The translations under genes and the position numbers were made by a program. The notes beneath the pieces are model-generated. The model saw only the letters and a program-made list of their open reading frames with translations, made no database searches and was not told the origin of the DNA. This document shows positions 17,273-26,046 of a DNA stretch of 64,000 nucleotides, one piece after another (positions within the stretch are counted from its first letter, which is position 1; every line of letters starts with the position of its first letter). The stretch is taken from positions 1-64,000 of IMG/VR virus record IMGVR_UViG_3300025108_004223; one strand, 5' to 3'. This stretch comes from a virus.

Positions 17273-19965
17273 TGAGTTATGTAGACGGTTATTTTAATAG
17301 AGATAAAGATTGTCTACACGTAGTAGAACGTGTTAACGGCGAGCGAGTATACAAAGACTTTCCTGCACGTTATCAGTTCTATTACAAAGACCCACGTGGC
17401 AAATATACAAGTATATTTGGCGATAAACTTGAGCGTGTTGTATGCAGCACAAGTAAAAAGTTTAATACAGAAAAGAAGATTCACGGACATAAAAAGTTAT
17501 TTGAAAGTGATATTAATCCACTTTTTAGATGCTTTTCTGAGAATTACGATTCCACAGAAACTCCAATACTACAAACAGCATTCTTTGATATTGAGACAGA
17601 CTTCCACCAGGAAAAGGGGTTTGCTCCACCAGAAGATCCATTTAATGCCGTAACGGCAGTTAGTGTGCATTTAAGTTGGTTAAGCAGGACTATTTGCCTT
17701 GCTATTAAACCTAATACATTGACCAAAGAACAAGCAACAGAGATATGTAATAAGTTTGATGATACAATGTTGTTTGATACTGAAAAAGAGATGCTTGAAG
17801 CATTTCTTGATTTAATTGATGACGCAGATATTTTAACTGGTTGGAACAGCGAAGGATTTGATATTCCATACATGGTGAATAGAGTTGCACGTGAATTAAG
17901 CAAAAGTCATACACGTAGATTCTGTTTATGGGAGCAGTATCCTAAACGTAGAACATTTGAGCGTTTTGGTGCAGAGAGTGAAACGTTTGATTTGTTTGGC
18001 AGAGTTCATTTGGACTATATGCAATTGTATCGTAAGTATACATATCACGAAATGCACAGTTATAGTTTGGATGCAATTGGCGAATACGAACTTTCAGAGC
18101 GTAAAGTAGATTATGAAGGCACATTGGATCAATTATATAACAATGACTTTGAAACGTTTATTGCATATTCGAGACAAGACGTTGACTTGCTAGTAAGACT
18201 AGATGCTAAACTACAATTTATTGACTTAGCAAACGTGTTAGCACACTCTAACACCGTGTTGCTACAAACAACAATGGGTGCGGTTGCACAAACAGACCAA
18301 GCGATTGTTAACGAAGCACATCAACAGGGCTTTATTGTTCCTGATAAGAAGTTTGACAAAGACACTACACAGGCTGCAGGCGCCTATGTTGCAGATCCTA
18401 AACGTGGGATGCACAAATGGATTGGCAGTATGGATTTAAACTCACTGTATCCTAGTATTATTCGTAGTTGTAACATGAGCACTGAGACTATTATTGGTCA
18501 AGTGCGTCATACATTTACACGTGAATTGCTAGACAAGGCAAAAACAATTCCAGAAGCATGGGAGGGTCGTTTTGCAACACCTGAGTATGAATTAGTTATG
18601 GATAAAGATCAAGCAGAAGTTATGCATATTGACTTTGAAGATGGAACTGGTTTTGAAGCCACTGGTGCAGAGATATATGAGATTATCTTTAACAGTGGAC
18701 AACCTTGGATTATTAGTGCTAATGGCACAATATTTACATATGAGAAAAAAGGTATTATTCCTGGACTACTAGAACGTTGGTATGCTGAACGTAAAATACT
18801 ACAAAAGAATGCCATTGATGCACGTGAAGAAGGTGGAGATAAGTTTGCGTTTTGGGATAAACGACAGTTGGTTAAAAAGATTAACTTAAACAGTTTGTAT
18901 GGTGCGTTACTTAATCCTGGCAGTAGATTCTTTGATAGTAGATTAGGACAAAGCACAACACTAACAGGGCGTAGTATTGCAAAGCATATGGCGGCCAAGT
19001 GTAATGAAATTATGGCAGGCAAATATGATCACGTAGGAGAAAGCATTGTTTATGGTGATACTGACTCCACATACTTTAGTGCATATCCTATTCTTAAGCC
19101 TGAAATAGACAAAGGTGAAATACAGTGGGATAAAGATACTATTACAAGTTACTATGAAGCAGTGTGTGAAGAAGTAAACAAGACATTTCCTAATTTTATG
19201 AACAAAGCATTTCATACAACTGTAGATTTAGGTGCAATTATTGCCGCCGGTAGAGAAATATCAGCACAGTCAGGTATCTTTATTACTAAGAAACGTTATG
19301 CAGCATTGGTATATGATAACGAAGGCAAGCGTGAAGACAAAGATGGTAAGCCAGGCAAAGTAAAAGCAATGGGCTTAGACTTGAAGCGTAGTGATACGCC
19401 AGCATTTATGCAAGACTTCTTAAGCGAATTGCTAATGACAACACTTACAGATGGTGGCGAAGAAGCAGTTATCAAACGTATTATTGAATTCCGTAAAGAG
19501 TTTCGTAGTATGGACAGTTGGAAGAAAGGCACACCAAAGCGTGTTAACAATCTAACAAAATTCCGTGGTATTGTTGCAAATTATGACAAAGTAAAGAACA
19601 AGGCTATTAGAGATGGACGTAGTGCTAAAGATATTAAGAAGCCTGCTTTACCAGGTCACGTAAGAGCAGCACTAAACTGGAATCAGTTACGTGAAATTAA
19701 TGACGACAAATACAGTATTGAGATTACAGATGGCATGAAAACCGTTGTATGCAAGCTCAAAGACAATCCTATGGGATACACAAGTGTTGGTTATCCTACA
19801 GATGAAACACGTTTACCAGAATGGTTTACTGAATTACCATTTGATGACGATTTAATGGAACATACTATTATTACTAAGAAGTTAGAAAACTTATTGGGTG
19901 TGTTAAAGTGGGATTTGGACGCAGGATCGGCTCGTAATACATTTGCTGACTTATTTGATTTTTAA
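17272..19965 (+). CDS. 43: DNA polymerase, family B, T4 gp43-type
   Basis: The product has 897 residues against 898 in T4 gp43. The 3'-5' exonuclease shows FDIET (Asp106/Glu108) and later NSEGFDIPYM and YSRQDVDLL. The polymerase shows motif A DLNSLYPSII (Asp388), motif B KKINLNSLYG and motif C YGDTDS (Asp596/Asp598). All catalytic aspartates are present, so it is expected to be active and proofreading. It lies directly behind a dsbA-like gene with one-base overlap, under the promoter at 16956. The T4 partners regA, 62 and 45 are not next to it, so the replication genes are dispersed here. Confidence 0.98.
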   Translation: MSYVDGYFNRDKDCLHVVERVNGERVYKDFPARYQFYYKDPRGKYTSIFGDKLERVVCSTSKKFNTEKKIHGHKKLFESDINPLFRCFSENYDSTETPILQTAFFDIETDFHQEKGFAPPEDPFNAVTAVSVHLSWLSRTICLAIKPNTLTKEQATEICNKFDDTMLFDTEKEMLEAFLDLIDDADILTGWNSEGFDIPYMVNRVARELSKSHTRRFCLWEQYPKRRTFERFGAESETFDLFGRVHLDYMQLYRKYTYHEMHSYSLDAIGEYELSERKVDYEGTLDQLYNNDFETFIAYSRQDVDLLVRLDAKLQFIDLANVLAHSNTVLLQTTMGAVAQTDQAIVNEAHQQGFIVPDKKFDKDTTQAAGAYVADPKRGMHKWIGSMDLNSLYPSIIRSCNMSTETIIGQVRHTFTRELLDKAKTIPEAWEGRFATPEYELVMDKDQAEVMHIDFEDGTGFEATGAEIYEIIFNSGQPWIISANGTIFTYEKKGIIPGLLERWYAERKILQKNAIDAREEGGDKFAFWDKRQLVKKINLNSLYGALLNPGSRFFDSRLGQSTTLTGRSIAKHMAAKCNEIMAGKYDHVGESIVYGDTDSTYFSAYPILKPEIDKGEIQWDKDTITSYYEAVCEEVNKTFPNFMNKAFHTTVDLGAIIAAGREISAQSGIFITKKRYAALVYDNEGKREDKDGKPGKVKAMGLDLKRSDTPAFMQDFLSELLMTTLTDGGEEAVIKRIIEFRKEFRSMDSWKKGTPKRVNNLTKFRGIVANYDKVKNKAIRDGRSAKDIKKPALPGHVRAALNWNQLREINDDKYSIEITDGMKTVVCKLKDNPMGYTSVGYPTDETRLPEWFTELPFDDDLMEHTIITKKLENLLGVLKWDLDAGSARNTFADLFDF

Positions 19966-19976
19966 TAAATAATATT

Positions 19977-20186
19977 ATGGAATATATTGGAATAATCACA
20001 ACCACAGTTTTTGTATCTATTATATGGTTCTTTATAGTTCTATTACTGGCAAAAAGAATTGGCATCAAGAAAGACGCACCCTTTTCTAAGATTATGTGTT
20101 GTCTTATTGTAATGGGTCCTATTGGCTGGGCCCTTATTTTAGTAGCAATTGCTTACGAATTAGTGGATAAATTAACTAAAAAGTAG
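19977..20186 (+). CDS. Small two-helix membrane protein
   Basis: The product has 69 residues with two hydrophobic helices (about 4-25 and 38-60) separated by a short Lys/Arg loop (KRIGIKKDAPF) and a charged tail. It follows gp43 by 11 bases and ends the transcription unit just before a terminator. Holins have this topology, but size and shape alone do not prove that role. Confidence 0.6.
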   Translation: MEYIGIITTTVFVSIIWFFIVLLLAKRIGIKKDAPFSKIMCCLIVMGPIGWALILVAIAYELVDKLTKK

Positions 20187-20218
20187 TAAAATTGCATTAA
20201 AATAATTAAAAAACTTAT

Positions 20219-20246
20219 AAACCCTTGATCTACAAGGGTTTTTTTG
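20219..20246 (+). terminator. Rho-independent terminator after the gp43 unit
   Basis: A perfect 9-base stem AAACCCTTG (20219-20227) with CAAGGGTTT (20233-20241), a 5-base loop and a T run to 20245. It closes the unit that starts at the 16956 promoter. Confidence 0.9.
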
Positions 20247-20258
20247 TCTTTCTAAAGG

Positions 20259-20287
20259 TTGACAAGCAAGACGTCTTACTGTATACT
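20259..20287 (+). promoter_or_regulatory. Sigma70-like promoter with palindromic spacer
   Basis: TTGACA (20259-20264), 17-base spacer, TATACT (20282-20287), 12 bases after the terminator. The spacer holds the perfect palindrome AAGACGTCTT at 20268-20277, starting three bases after the -35; the promoters at 48251 and 48608 have the close relative AAGACATCTT at exactly the same place. Drives the SprT-like gene at 20316. Confidence 0.85.
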
Positions 20288-20315
20288 GTATATATAGGTT
20301 AGAAAAGAGGGTTAA

Positions 20316-20789
20316 ATGACGGTTATTAACATCAAAGGTGGAACTAGAACACAAAAGAAACATACTAGAACAATGGTAGAATTTTGTTGTAAGATGTTGA
20401 TGCCTAAGATGAAAGCACTGGAAATTAATGTGCATCTTAAAGACTTTAAAGACGATAGTTCTTATGGATATGCAATAGCAAGTGATGGTGCTGACGAACA
20501 ACGTCCAAGAGAATTTGATTTAGAAATTGCTACTAACGATGTTCGTTTACGTAGGCTACTTGAAACAGTAGCACACGAAATGGTGCATGTAAAACAGTTT
20601 GCACGTGGCGATTTATATGAAAGTTCTAGAACAAACAAGCATCGTTGGAAGGGTAAATGGCAGCGTAGCCAGAAAGTATATTGGGATTTGCCTTGGGAAA
20701 TAGAAGCACATGGTAGAGAATGTGGACTATTTTGTAGATGGGCAGAACAATATGGTCATGCCAATAGAGCATGGACATACGACGACTAA
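20316..20789 (+). CDS. SprT-like zinc metallopeptidase
   Basis: The product has 157 residues. The zinc site is VAHEMVHVKQ (His87-Glu88-His91), and C-terminal WEIEAHGRE may add a ligand. The overall pattern (N-terminal basic region, central HExxH, compact size) matches SprT-like proteins found in many phages. SD agaggg precedes the start. It is the first gene after its promoter and precedes a secreted cell wall hydrolase, so it may act early on host proteins; the target is unknown. Confidence 0.75.
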   Translation: MTVINIKGGTRTQKKHTRTMVEFCCKMLMPKMKALEINVHLKDFKDDSSYGYAIASDGADEQRPREFDLEIATNDVRLRRLLETVAHEMVHVKQFARGDLYESSRTNKHRWKGKWQRSQKVYWDLPWEIEAHGRECGLFCRWAEQYGHANRAWTYDD

Positions 20790-20812
20790 ACTTAACAAGA
20801 GCAGGAGATAAT

Positions 20813-21334
20813 ATGATGAAACTTATTACTTTTTTGGTCCTAATAATTGGATTGTCAACTACAACACAAGCAGATAGCAAAACATATCGTTTTGGTGCAG
20901 ATGAATTCCCACAAGTGCATTGTTTAGCACTTAATATCTATTATGAAGCACGTGGTAGCAACTTTGCAGACCAAGTAGGTGTAGCAGATGTTGTATTGAA
21001 TCGTGTGCAAGACTCACGTTATCCGGATACAGTATGTGACGTTGTTCATCAAGGTAAGCAAAAGCCTAGTTGGCAAGACGAAACAGTTATGGTAATGGTT
21101 CGTAACAAGTGTCAGTTCAGTTGGTATTGTGATGGTAAAGCAGATTCTCCACATCAAGGAGATGCATGGGTTAATGCACAAACAGTTGCATGGAGAATTA
21201 TGCAGTTTTCAGAATATAGAGGTATCACAGAAGGTGCAACACATTATCATGCAAACTATGTTGAACCAAATTGGGCAGGATCTTTACAGTTAATAGGAAC
21301 AATAGGTAAACATGTATTCTACAGATGGAATTAA
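20813..21334 (+). CDS. SleB/CwlJ-like cell wall hydrolase (secreted)
   Basis: The product has 173 residues. Start ATG 20813 is preferred to an upstream in-frame ATG at 20771 because it follows SD aggag (20803-20807) and exposes a normal signal peptide (MMKLITFLVLIIGLSTTTQA, cut before D). The mature part has ALNIYYEARG with the catalytic Glu, VVLNRV, a Cys/Trp CQFSWYC stretch and GATHYHANYVEPNW, as in SleB/CwlJ peptidoglycan hydrolases (lytic transglycosylase type). It would cut the glycan strands after export, in lysis or superinfection control. Confidence 0.85.
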   Translation: MMKLITFLVLIIGLSTTTQADSKTYRFGADEFPQVHCLALNIYYEARGSNFADQVGVADVVLNRVQDSRYPDTVCDVVHQGKQKPSWQDETVMVMVRNKCQFSWYCDGKADSPHQGDAWVNAQTVAWRIMQFSEYRGITEGATHYHANYVEPNWAGSLQLIGTIGKHVFYRWN

Positions 21335-22011
21335 ATATGGATCATAATAATTTCAAAGAAGCCAAATATCTAAAGAGTAAATTTTTCAAAGAATTTACAT
21401 TAGGATCAGATAAGCCAGGAAAGAAAAATTGGGTAGATAACTACGAAAAGGAATTAGGGTGTGCATTAGGCTATACTAAACACAGTATTGAATACTTTAT
21501 TAATGATTGGAGATATAGAGGAAAACTAGTTCCAGAAATGGGAGCACCAGCGGCGTTTGGTTGTAGTTATACATTTGGTTATGGAAGTAATCTTCATTGG
21601 CCAGGAATGTTAGGTGTTGCTAATCTTGGGCAAAATGGTGCAAGCAATGATCAAATAACAAGACTAGCTATTACATATTGTAAAACATTTAATCCTGAAA
21701 ACATATATGTAATGTGGACGTATGGAGGCAGACGAGAACATGCAAATGGAACAGGAGTAGAAAAGTCTCTAAATACTGAACCTGGTAATGAAATTTTTGA
21801 TGCATATACAGTCCTATCAAATGATGCATCTGATCTATATAACACACAGAAGAATCAGTTACTACTAGAAAGCTTCTGTAAAGCAAATAACATTAAGTTA
21901 CATCAACTAAGTGTTGATTATTTTAACAAAGATGATTATCCATTAGCTAGAGATAATATGCATCCAGGAGCAGATTGGCATTTAAATGTTAGTGCATCAC
22001 TCTCAACTTAA
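21325..22011 (+). CDS. SGNH-hydrolase-like protein
   Basis: The product has 228 residues (an ATG at 21337 is an alternative start just past the previous stop). Block I is GCSYTFGYGS (nucleophile Ser), block II/III GVANLGQNGASNDQI with the Gly and Asn of the oxyanion hole, and block V DNMHPGADWH with the catalytic His. All four SGNH positions can therefore be pointed to. It would hydrolyse an ester, probably on a glycan or lipid. Relatives lie at 15322 and in the C-terminal half of the 23409 product. Confidence 0.7.
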   Translation: MELNMDHNNFKEAKYLKSKFFKEFTLGSDKPGKKNWVDNYEKELGCALGYTKHSIEYFINDWRYRGKLVPEMGAPAAFGCSYTFGYGSNLHWPGMLGVANLGQNGASNDQITRLAITYCKTFNPENIYVMWTYGGRREHANGTGVEKSLNTEPGNEIFDAYTVLSNDASDLYNTQKNQLLLESFCKANNIKLHQLSVDYFNKDDYPLARDNMHPGADWHLNVSASLST

Positions 22012-22789
22012 AGATTGGTTTGATAATCATACCGAACTTGGTGGATATGTTGCTAGTTGTTATGTTGACTGGAATATAGTTGCCAGTCCTATTCACGAAT
22101 TTATAAAGTTATTAGAAGCATATAAAAAAATTGAATATCTTGATATAGAAGTATTTGCACAATCTGAGGTAATGGATAATACTATGCCTGATAGATGGAT
22201 AATGGAAGATATCAGTAAAATTAAATACCTCACTGAAGAAATAATGGCAGATGCATTATTATTTCATCCACAAATTATACACGAACCATGGTTTGATAGG
22301 TATAGAGTTCATCCAGGCAGTGGCAGAGCAATAGCATTATGGTTATGTGGGTTCCAACAGTTTAAAACAATATACACACATTTCAATGAACCAGGTTTTG
22401 CTCCGCCAGGACATACCATAAAACTAGACAGGTGGGAACAATTAGCAAATGAGATTATAGTGCATGGACAATCAAATAGTTTTAGAAGCTCATACGATGT
22501 AGAAACTTTTAGAGCTTTTCCAAAATTACACAAAGATATAAAACACACAGAAGATAAAGATATTGAATGGGCTCCGAATTTTACTAGTAGTAAACCTTGG
22601 GAATTTTTAATATATAGTGAAGGTAAGCAGTTTTTAAACTTTAAAAAGGAATGGCGTTCACACAGTTATGATATGTATACAGATTTACAACATAGCATTA
22701 CACAAATTGGTAGAACTATTTTTGAATTTAAAAAGGATAAAGTAGTTAAGGTAGTTAGAGGCGATGAGGTATATAATATTGTTGACTAA
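21986..22789 (+). CDS. Hypothetical protein following the SGNH gene
   Basis: The product has 267 residues; its first ATG overlaps the SGNH-like gene by 26 bases. A repeated Trp/His pattern and the segment RYRVHPGSGRAIALWLCGF near residue 110 stand out. The latter is a short motif I associate with uncharacterised proteins in marine phages. No enzyme family recognised. It ends right at the promoter of the next unit. Confidence 0.65.
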   Translation: MLVHHSQLKDWFDNHTELGGYVASCYVDWNIVASPIHEFIKLLEAYKKIEYLDIEVFAQSEVMDNTMPDRWIMEDISKIKYLTEEIMADALLFHPQIIHEPWFDRYRVHPGSGRAIALWLCGFQQFKTIYTHFNEPGFAPPGHTIKLDRWEQLANEIIVHGQSNSFRSSYDVETFRAFPKLHKDIKHTEDKDIEWAPNFTSSKPWEFLIYSEGKQFLNFKKEWRSHSYDMYTDLQHSITQIGRTIFEFKKDKVVKVVRGDEVYNIVD

Positions 22790-22810
22790 TTTCATCTTTT
22801 CGTGTATAAT
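22782..22810 (+). promoter_or_regulatory. Sigma70-like promoter
   Basis: TTGACT (22782-22787) overlaps the stop of the preceding gene; a 17-base spacer leads to TATAAT (22805-22810). It reads into the QueD-like gene at 22902 through a 90-base leader that also holds two TAAATACT motifs. No clear palindrome in this spacer. Confidence 0.75.
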
Positions 22811-22824
22811 AATTACAATTATAA

Positions 22825-22832
22825 TAAATACT
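22825..22832 (+). promoter_or_regulatory. TAAATACT motif (first of a pair), candidate late promoter
   Basis: Lies 15 bases after the -10 of the sigma70-like promoter at 22782 and 69 bases before the gene at 22902. The pair with 22862 suggests dual early and late control of this unit. Confidence 0.45.
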
Positions 22833-22861
22833 ATGAGGACTTAATATGGATCGACCCTCTC

Positions 22862-22869
22862 TAAATACT
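22862..22869 (+). promoter_or_regulatory. TAAATACT motif (second of a pair), candidate late promoter
   Basis: Second octamer in the same leader, inside TCTCTAAATACT, 32 bases before ATG 22902 and before SD aaaggag (22888-22894). Confidence 0.45.
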
Positions 22870-22901
22870 CCGCTCCTAGTAAACACAAAAGGAGAATTCA
22901 A

Positions 22902-23390
22902 ATGAATTACAAATACGTAAGCACAAAAGAATACGTGGATCAATTTCCAGTAGCATATCGTCAGTGGAGAGCTGACAGCCATTGCAACATCATTCACGGT
23001 TATAGTTTTAGCATGAAGTTTTATTTTGGTGCTAATAGTTTAGATGCCCGCAATTGGGTAGCAGACTATGGTGGACTAAAAGAACTAAAAGGCATGTTGC
23101 AAGATCAATTTGATCATACATTATTAGTTGCTGAAGACGATCCAGAATTAGAAACATATAAATTGTTGCAAGAAAAGAATATGGCAAAGCTAACTATTCT
23201 ACCACGCTTAGGCTGTGAAGGACTTGCTGATCAATTATATAAATACGTTAACGGAATATATATTCCAGACATGTGGGGTCAATCAGAAGCAGAACGTCTA
23301 TGGTGCTTTAGAGTAGAAGTTCGTGAAACACAGACAAACATGGCATACCGTGAAGGTCACCGAGAAGATAACGAAGACCTTTTTGCATAA
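22902..23390 (+). CDS. QueD / 6-pyruvoyl-tetrahydropterin synthase-like protein
   Basis: The product has 162 residues. The N-terminal ADSHCNIIHGYSF (His27, His32) is the zinc-binding strand of the PTPS/QueD fold, and C-terminal EVRETQTN matches the family's Glu-containing substrate anchor. The usual third zinc His (HGH) is Tyr34 here. QueD makes 6-carboxy-tetrahydropterin from dihydroneopterin triphosphate, the first committed step towards 7-deazaguanine. No QueE, QueC or folE-type gene was recognised in the window, although a QueE-like step would itself be a radical SAM reaction. Strong SD aaaggag supports the start. Confidence 0.8.
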   Translation: MNYKYVSTKEYVDQFPVAYRQWRADSHCNIIHGYSFSMKFYFGANSLDARNWVADYGGLKELKGMLQDQFDHTLLVAEDDPELETYKLLQEKNMAKLTILPRLGCEGLADQLYKYVNGIYIPDMWGQSEAERLWCFRVEVRETQTNMAYREGHREDNEDLFA

Positions 23391-23408
23391 ACAGGATAGT
23401 AAATCAAT

Positions 23409-25238
23409 ATGAAAATAGCAGTAATTGGATGCGGCTTTGTTGGCGGCACTGTAGCAGACTTTCTTGAAGAACATACAGCCAAAGATGGTGTAGAAGTTAT
23501 TAGGATAGATCCTAAGTATAGTGATGCAATAACATTGGAAGATGTAACTGAACTAGATGCTGCTATTTTGTGTCTAAATGCACCTACTGATCCATCAGAT
23601 AATACAGTAGATATTAAACCTACGTATAGTTATGTAACTCAATTGAATAATAAATTTCCTGATGTGCATATTATGATTAAAAGCACAATGCCAATGTTTA
23701 CTGGTATGCATCCACAAATACAATTTGATTTAAATTGGACAGAAAATGTAGTGTTTAGTCCTGAATTCTTAAGAGCCAATCATGCCGCAGAAGATTTTAA
23801 AAATCAACAATTATTTATTTTAGGAATTTCACCATCTGTTATAACACATGATGAGCCGGCAGAAGAGAATATTGAATCAATTTTTTGGACAAATATATTT
23901 GCACCAAGTTTGCCTAACACAGAGTTCGTTTATACTGATCGAGAAACAGCAGTAATGGTCAAGTATACACATAATGCCTGGTTGGCTACAAAGGTTACAT
24001 TTTTTCACAGTCTAAGTCTAGTTATGCCTGGGCTTTCTAACTATGAAGAAATGACTAATATATTAGCTAAGTTTCCTAATATAGGACCTAGCCATATGAA
24101 AGTTCCTAATGCATTAGGTGAGCTAGGATATGAAGGTTTTTGCTTCCCTAAAGATATGAGAGCATTTAGTCAAATAACACATTCCGAGCATTCCGATCTT
24201 ATAGAAAATATTATACGAACAAACGAAATAATAAAAAAAAAGACTACCCACCCTCAAGCATTAGATAGCCGTATTTTACCCGAATTAATACCACAAGAAG
24301 ATTTTATTATATGCATTGGCACAAGCCACACTGCAGGTGAATGTGAGGGTAACCGTGTTGATTCTTATGCAATATGGGTTGAAAAGATATTAGGAATTAA
24401 GGTAATAGAAATAGGATATTCTGGAGCAAGAAATATAGATTTATTAGCATGCTTAACTGAACTAAACGATTGGGGATTTTTAAATGATCGTTGTAAGTTA
24501 GTTACTTTAGAGCCACGTGTTACTGATAGCACTATGCAAAATTCTATAGATTCTGTTATAGGTGTAGATAAAGCAATACAATATTTAACTAAAGACACAT
24601 TACAAGATTCTCATCTATGTAGAAGTTCTCTGTTAAGGCCACATGATACAGATAAAAACCAATTTAGCTGGGTATCATCAATGAGAGAGGGTATGACACA
24701 AAGGATAGGACCTACAAATATTGCAAAGGCGGCAGAGGGGTTAAAACAAAAAGTAAATAGATATGAAGATGGTAAAAAGAAAGTTGAGATAGACATTAAT
24801 TCTGAACTAATAGAAAATGTAAAACCTTGGATGAACTATATGACATATAACTTAGCATACAATAAATCTACTTTGTTAGCCGCACGTAACGATTTACAAT
24901 TAATTCAAAGTATGGCAATTATGGTTAAAAATGCAGGTATTCCATTTAGATGGTTCTTAATGGATGACAGAGAAGGACATATACATACATTAAGACATCA
25001 AATTGAAAAATCTTCCAGTATTTTTAAAGAAATGCTTTTAACTAAATCAATTCAACATTTAGTAACTGGCGGAGATAAAAGACGACCGTGGCATAAGTAT
25101 TGTGATCGAGAATTAGTATGTGAATGCTGTCATTTTTCTGCAAAAGGAAATGAGTATATTGCAAAAGAGTTTATAGCACCTGCTATAAAAAGAACATTAA
25201 ATAAAGTTTCAGGGAATGAAAATGACATACATAGTTAA
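23409..25238 (+). CDS. Fusion of UDP/GDP-sugar dehydrogenase-like domain with SGNH hydrolase domain
   Basis: The product has 609 residues. Residues 1-275 follow the nucleotide-sugar 6-dehydrogenase plan: Rossmann loop GCGFVGG (about 7-13), [19 protein letters not shown], and FCFPKDM with the catalytic Cys245. The family's C-terminal nucleotide-binding domain is missing. From about 295 a second domain begins, with [12 protein letters not shown] (block I Ser), [11 protein letters not shown] (block II) and, at the end, [12 protein letters not shown] with the SGNH His. A single frame spans both. Such a fusion could oxidise a sugar nucleotide and remove an acyl group, but this is inference. No frameshift or internal start with SD was noticed. 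Confidence 0.8.
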   Translation: MKIAVIGCGFVGGTVADFLEEHTAKDGVEVIRIDPKYSDAITLEDVTELDAAILCLNAPTDPSDNTVDIKPTYSYVTQLNNKFPDVHIMIKSTMPMFTGMHPQIQFDLNWTENVVFSPEFLRANHAAEDFKNQQLFILGISPSVITHDEPAEENIESIFWTNIFAPSLPNTEFVYTDRETAVMVKYTHNAWLATKVTFFHSLSLVMPGLSNYEEMTNILAKFPNIGPSHMKVPNALGELGYEGFCFPKDMRAFSQITHSEHSDLIENIIRTNEIIKKKTTHPQALDSRILPELIPQEDFIICIGTSHTAGECEGNRVDSYAIWVEKILGIKVIEIGYSGARNIDLLACLTELNDWGFLNDRCKLVTLEPRVTDSTMQNSIDSVIGVDKAIQYLTKDTLQDSHLCRSSLLRPHDTDKNQFSWVSSMREGMTQRIGPTNIAKAAEGLKQKVNRYEDGKKKVEIDINSELIENVKPWMNYMTYNLAYNKSTLLAARNDLQLIQSMAIMVKNAGIPFRWFLMDDREGHIHTLRHQIEKSSSIFKEMLLTKSIQHLVTGGDKRRPWHKYCDRELVCECCHFSAKGNEYIAKEFIAPAIKRTLNKVSGNENDIHS

Positions 25239-25584
25239 GGATGATTGTATTAAATGTAAGTATACAGATTGTGTAGCCGTTTGTCCGGTTGATTGTTTTT
25301 ATGAAGGCGAAAACTTTCTGGTAATTAATCCAGACGAATGCATTGATTGTGGCGTGTGTGAGCCCGAATGTCCAGCAGGTGCTATTTTGCCTGATACAGA
25401 GTTAGACCCCAATGATCCAATAGATTGGGTAGAGGTAAATCGTAAGTATAGTCAAATTTGGCCAGTAATAACAGAACAAATTGATCCAATGCCGGATGCT
25501 GATAAATTCAATCCAAAAGAGGGTTATGATGGGCCAAATAAATTTAGTGAATTAAGTGAAAAACCAGGAGAAGGAGATGGGTAA
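25222..25584 (+). CDS. fdxA: 7Fe/8Fe-type ferredoxin
   Basis: The product has 120 residues. ATG 25222 is chosen over 25216 because FdxA proteins start MTYIV, and SD aggga lies at 25211-25215. Two clusters are evident: [14 protein letters not shown], whose longer first spacing points to a [3Fe-4S] site, and [12 protein letters not shown], a [4Fe-4S] site. It would carry electrons at low potential. With two Fe-S assembly genes just downstream and many radical SAM genes in the window, a role as reductant for radical SAM clusters is attractive but not shown. It overlaps the previous gene by 17 bases. Confidence 0.92.
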   Translation: MTYIVKDDCIKCKYTDCVAVCPVDCFYEGENFLVINPDECIDCGVCEPECPAGAILPDTELDPNDPIDWVEVNRKYSQIWPVITEQIDPMPDADKFNPKEGYDGPNKFSELSEKPGEGDG

Positions 25585-25711
25585 AAGGAACATACCGTTT
25601 ATTATAAGCAAACGTGGAGTGCCACAAATGAAGAAGAATATGAGCCATGGAACGTTTAGAGTAAAACGTAAACCAAACAGTAAAAGAGTTACTAACGGCT
25701 CAGAGAAATAA
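25577..25711 (+). CDS. Very small basic protein
   Basis: The ORF encodes 44 residues, starting at an ATG with SD aaggag (25571-25576) inside the end of the ferredoxin gene. It is Lys/Arg-rich ([20 protein letters not shown]), so it may bind nucleic acid or an acidic partner. It fills the otherwise empty gap between the ferredoxin and Nfu-like genes; the tight packing supports it being real. Confidence 0.5.
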   Translation: MGKRNIPFIISKRGVPQMKKNMSHGTFRVKRKPNSKRVTNGSEK

Positions 25712-25722
25712 AGGAACAACAA

Positions 25723-26046
25723 ATGAGAACTACTAAAGAAATACTAAAACATGTAGACGAAGTTATGGAAAAATATGTCAACCCTAATGTAGCGATGCAT
25801 GGCGGACAAATAAACGTATTAAAGTTTGACGAAGATACCGGATTTTTACATACTCAAATGAGTGGTAGTTGCAGTGGATGTGCCAGTAGCACAGAAACAC
25901 TTAAAATGGGTGTAGAAAATACACTTATGCATTTTATTGAAGAAATCAAAGGTGTAACAAGCGAAGACGATCCAATGTTTAACGATCCATACTATGTAGC
26001 AGACCATGGAATGTTAGACGATTTCCCGCCAATGGAAAATGATTAA
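25723..26046 (+). CDS. NifU C-terminal (Nfu)-like Fe-S scaffold protein
   Basis: The product has 107 residues. The Nfu domain is complete: helix VDEVMEKYVNPNVAMHGG (region 12-29), strands and the cluster-binding CxxC in SGSCSGCASS, followed by a helix ENTLMHFIEE. Nfu proteins hold a bridging [4Fe-4S] cluster and pass it to apo-enzymes. Its tail is Asp/Pro-rich. SD aaagga supports the start. Position between a ferredoxin and an IscA-like gene suggests a phage-borne Fe-S delivery set. Confidence 0.9.
   Translation: MRTTKEILKHVDEVMEKYVNPNVAMHGGQINVLKFDEDTGFLHTQMSGSCSGCASSTETLKMGVENTLMHFIEEIKGVTSEDDPMFNDPYYVADHGMLDDFPPMEND

Noticed and set aside
21770-21777. TAAATACT inside the SGNH-like gene
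   Set aside because: No gene start follows within 200 bases, so it is probably a chance coding match.
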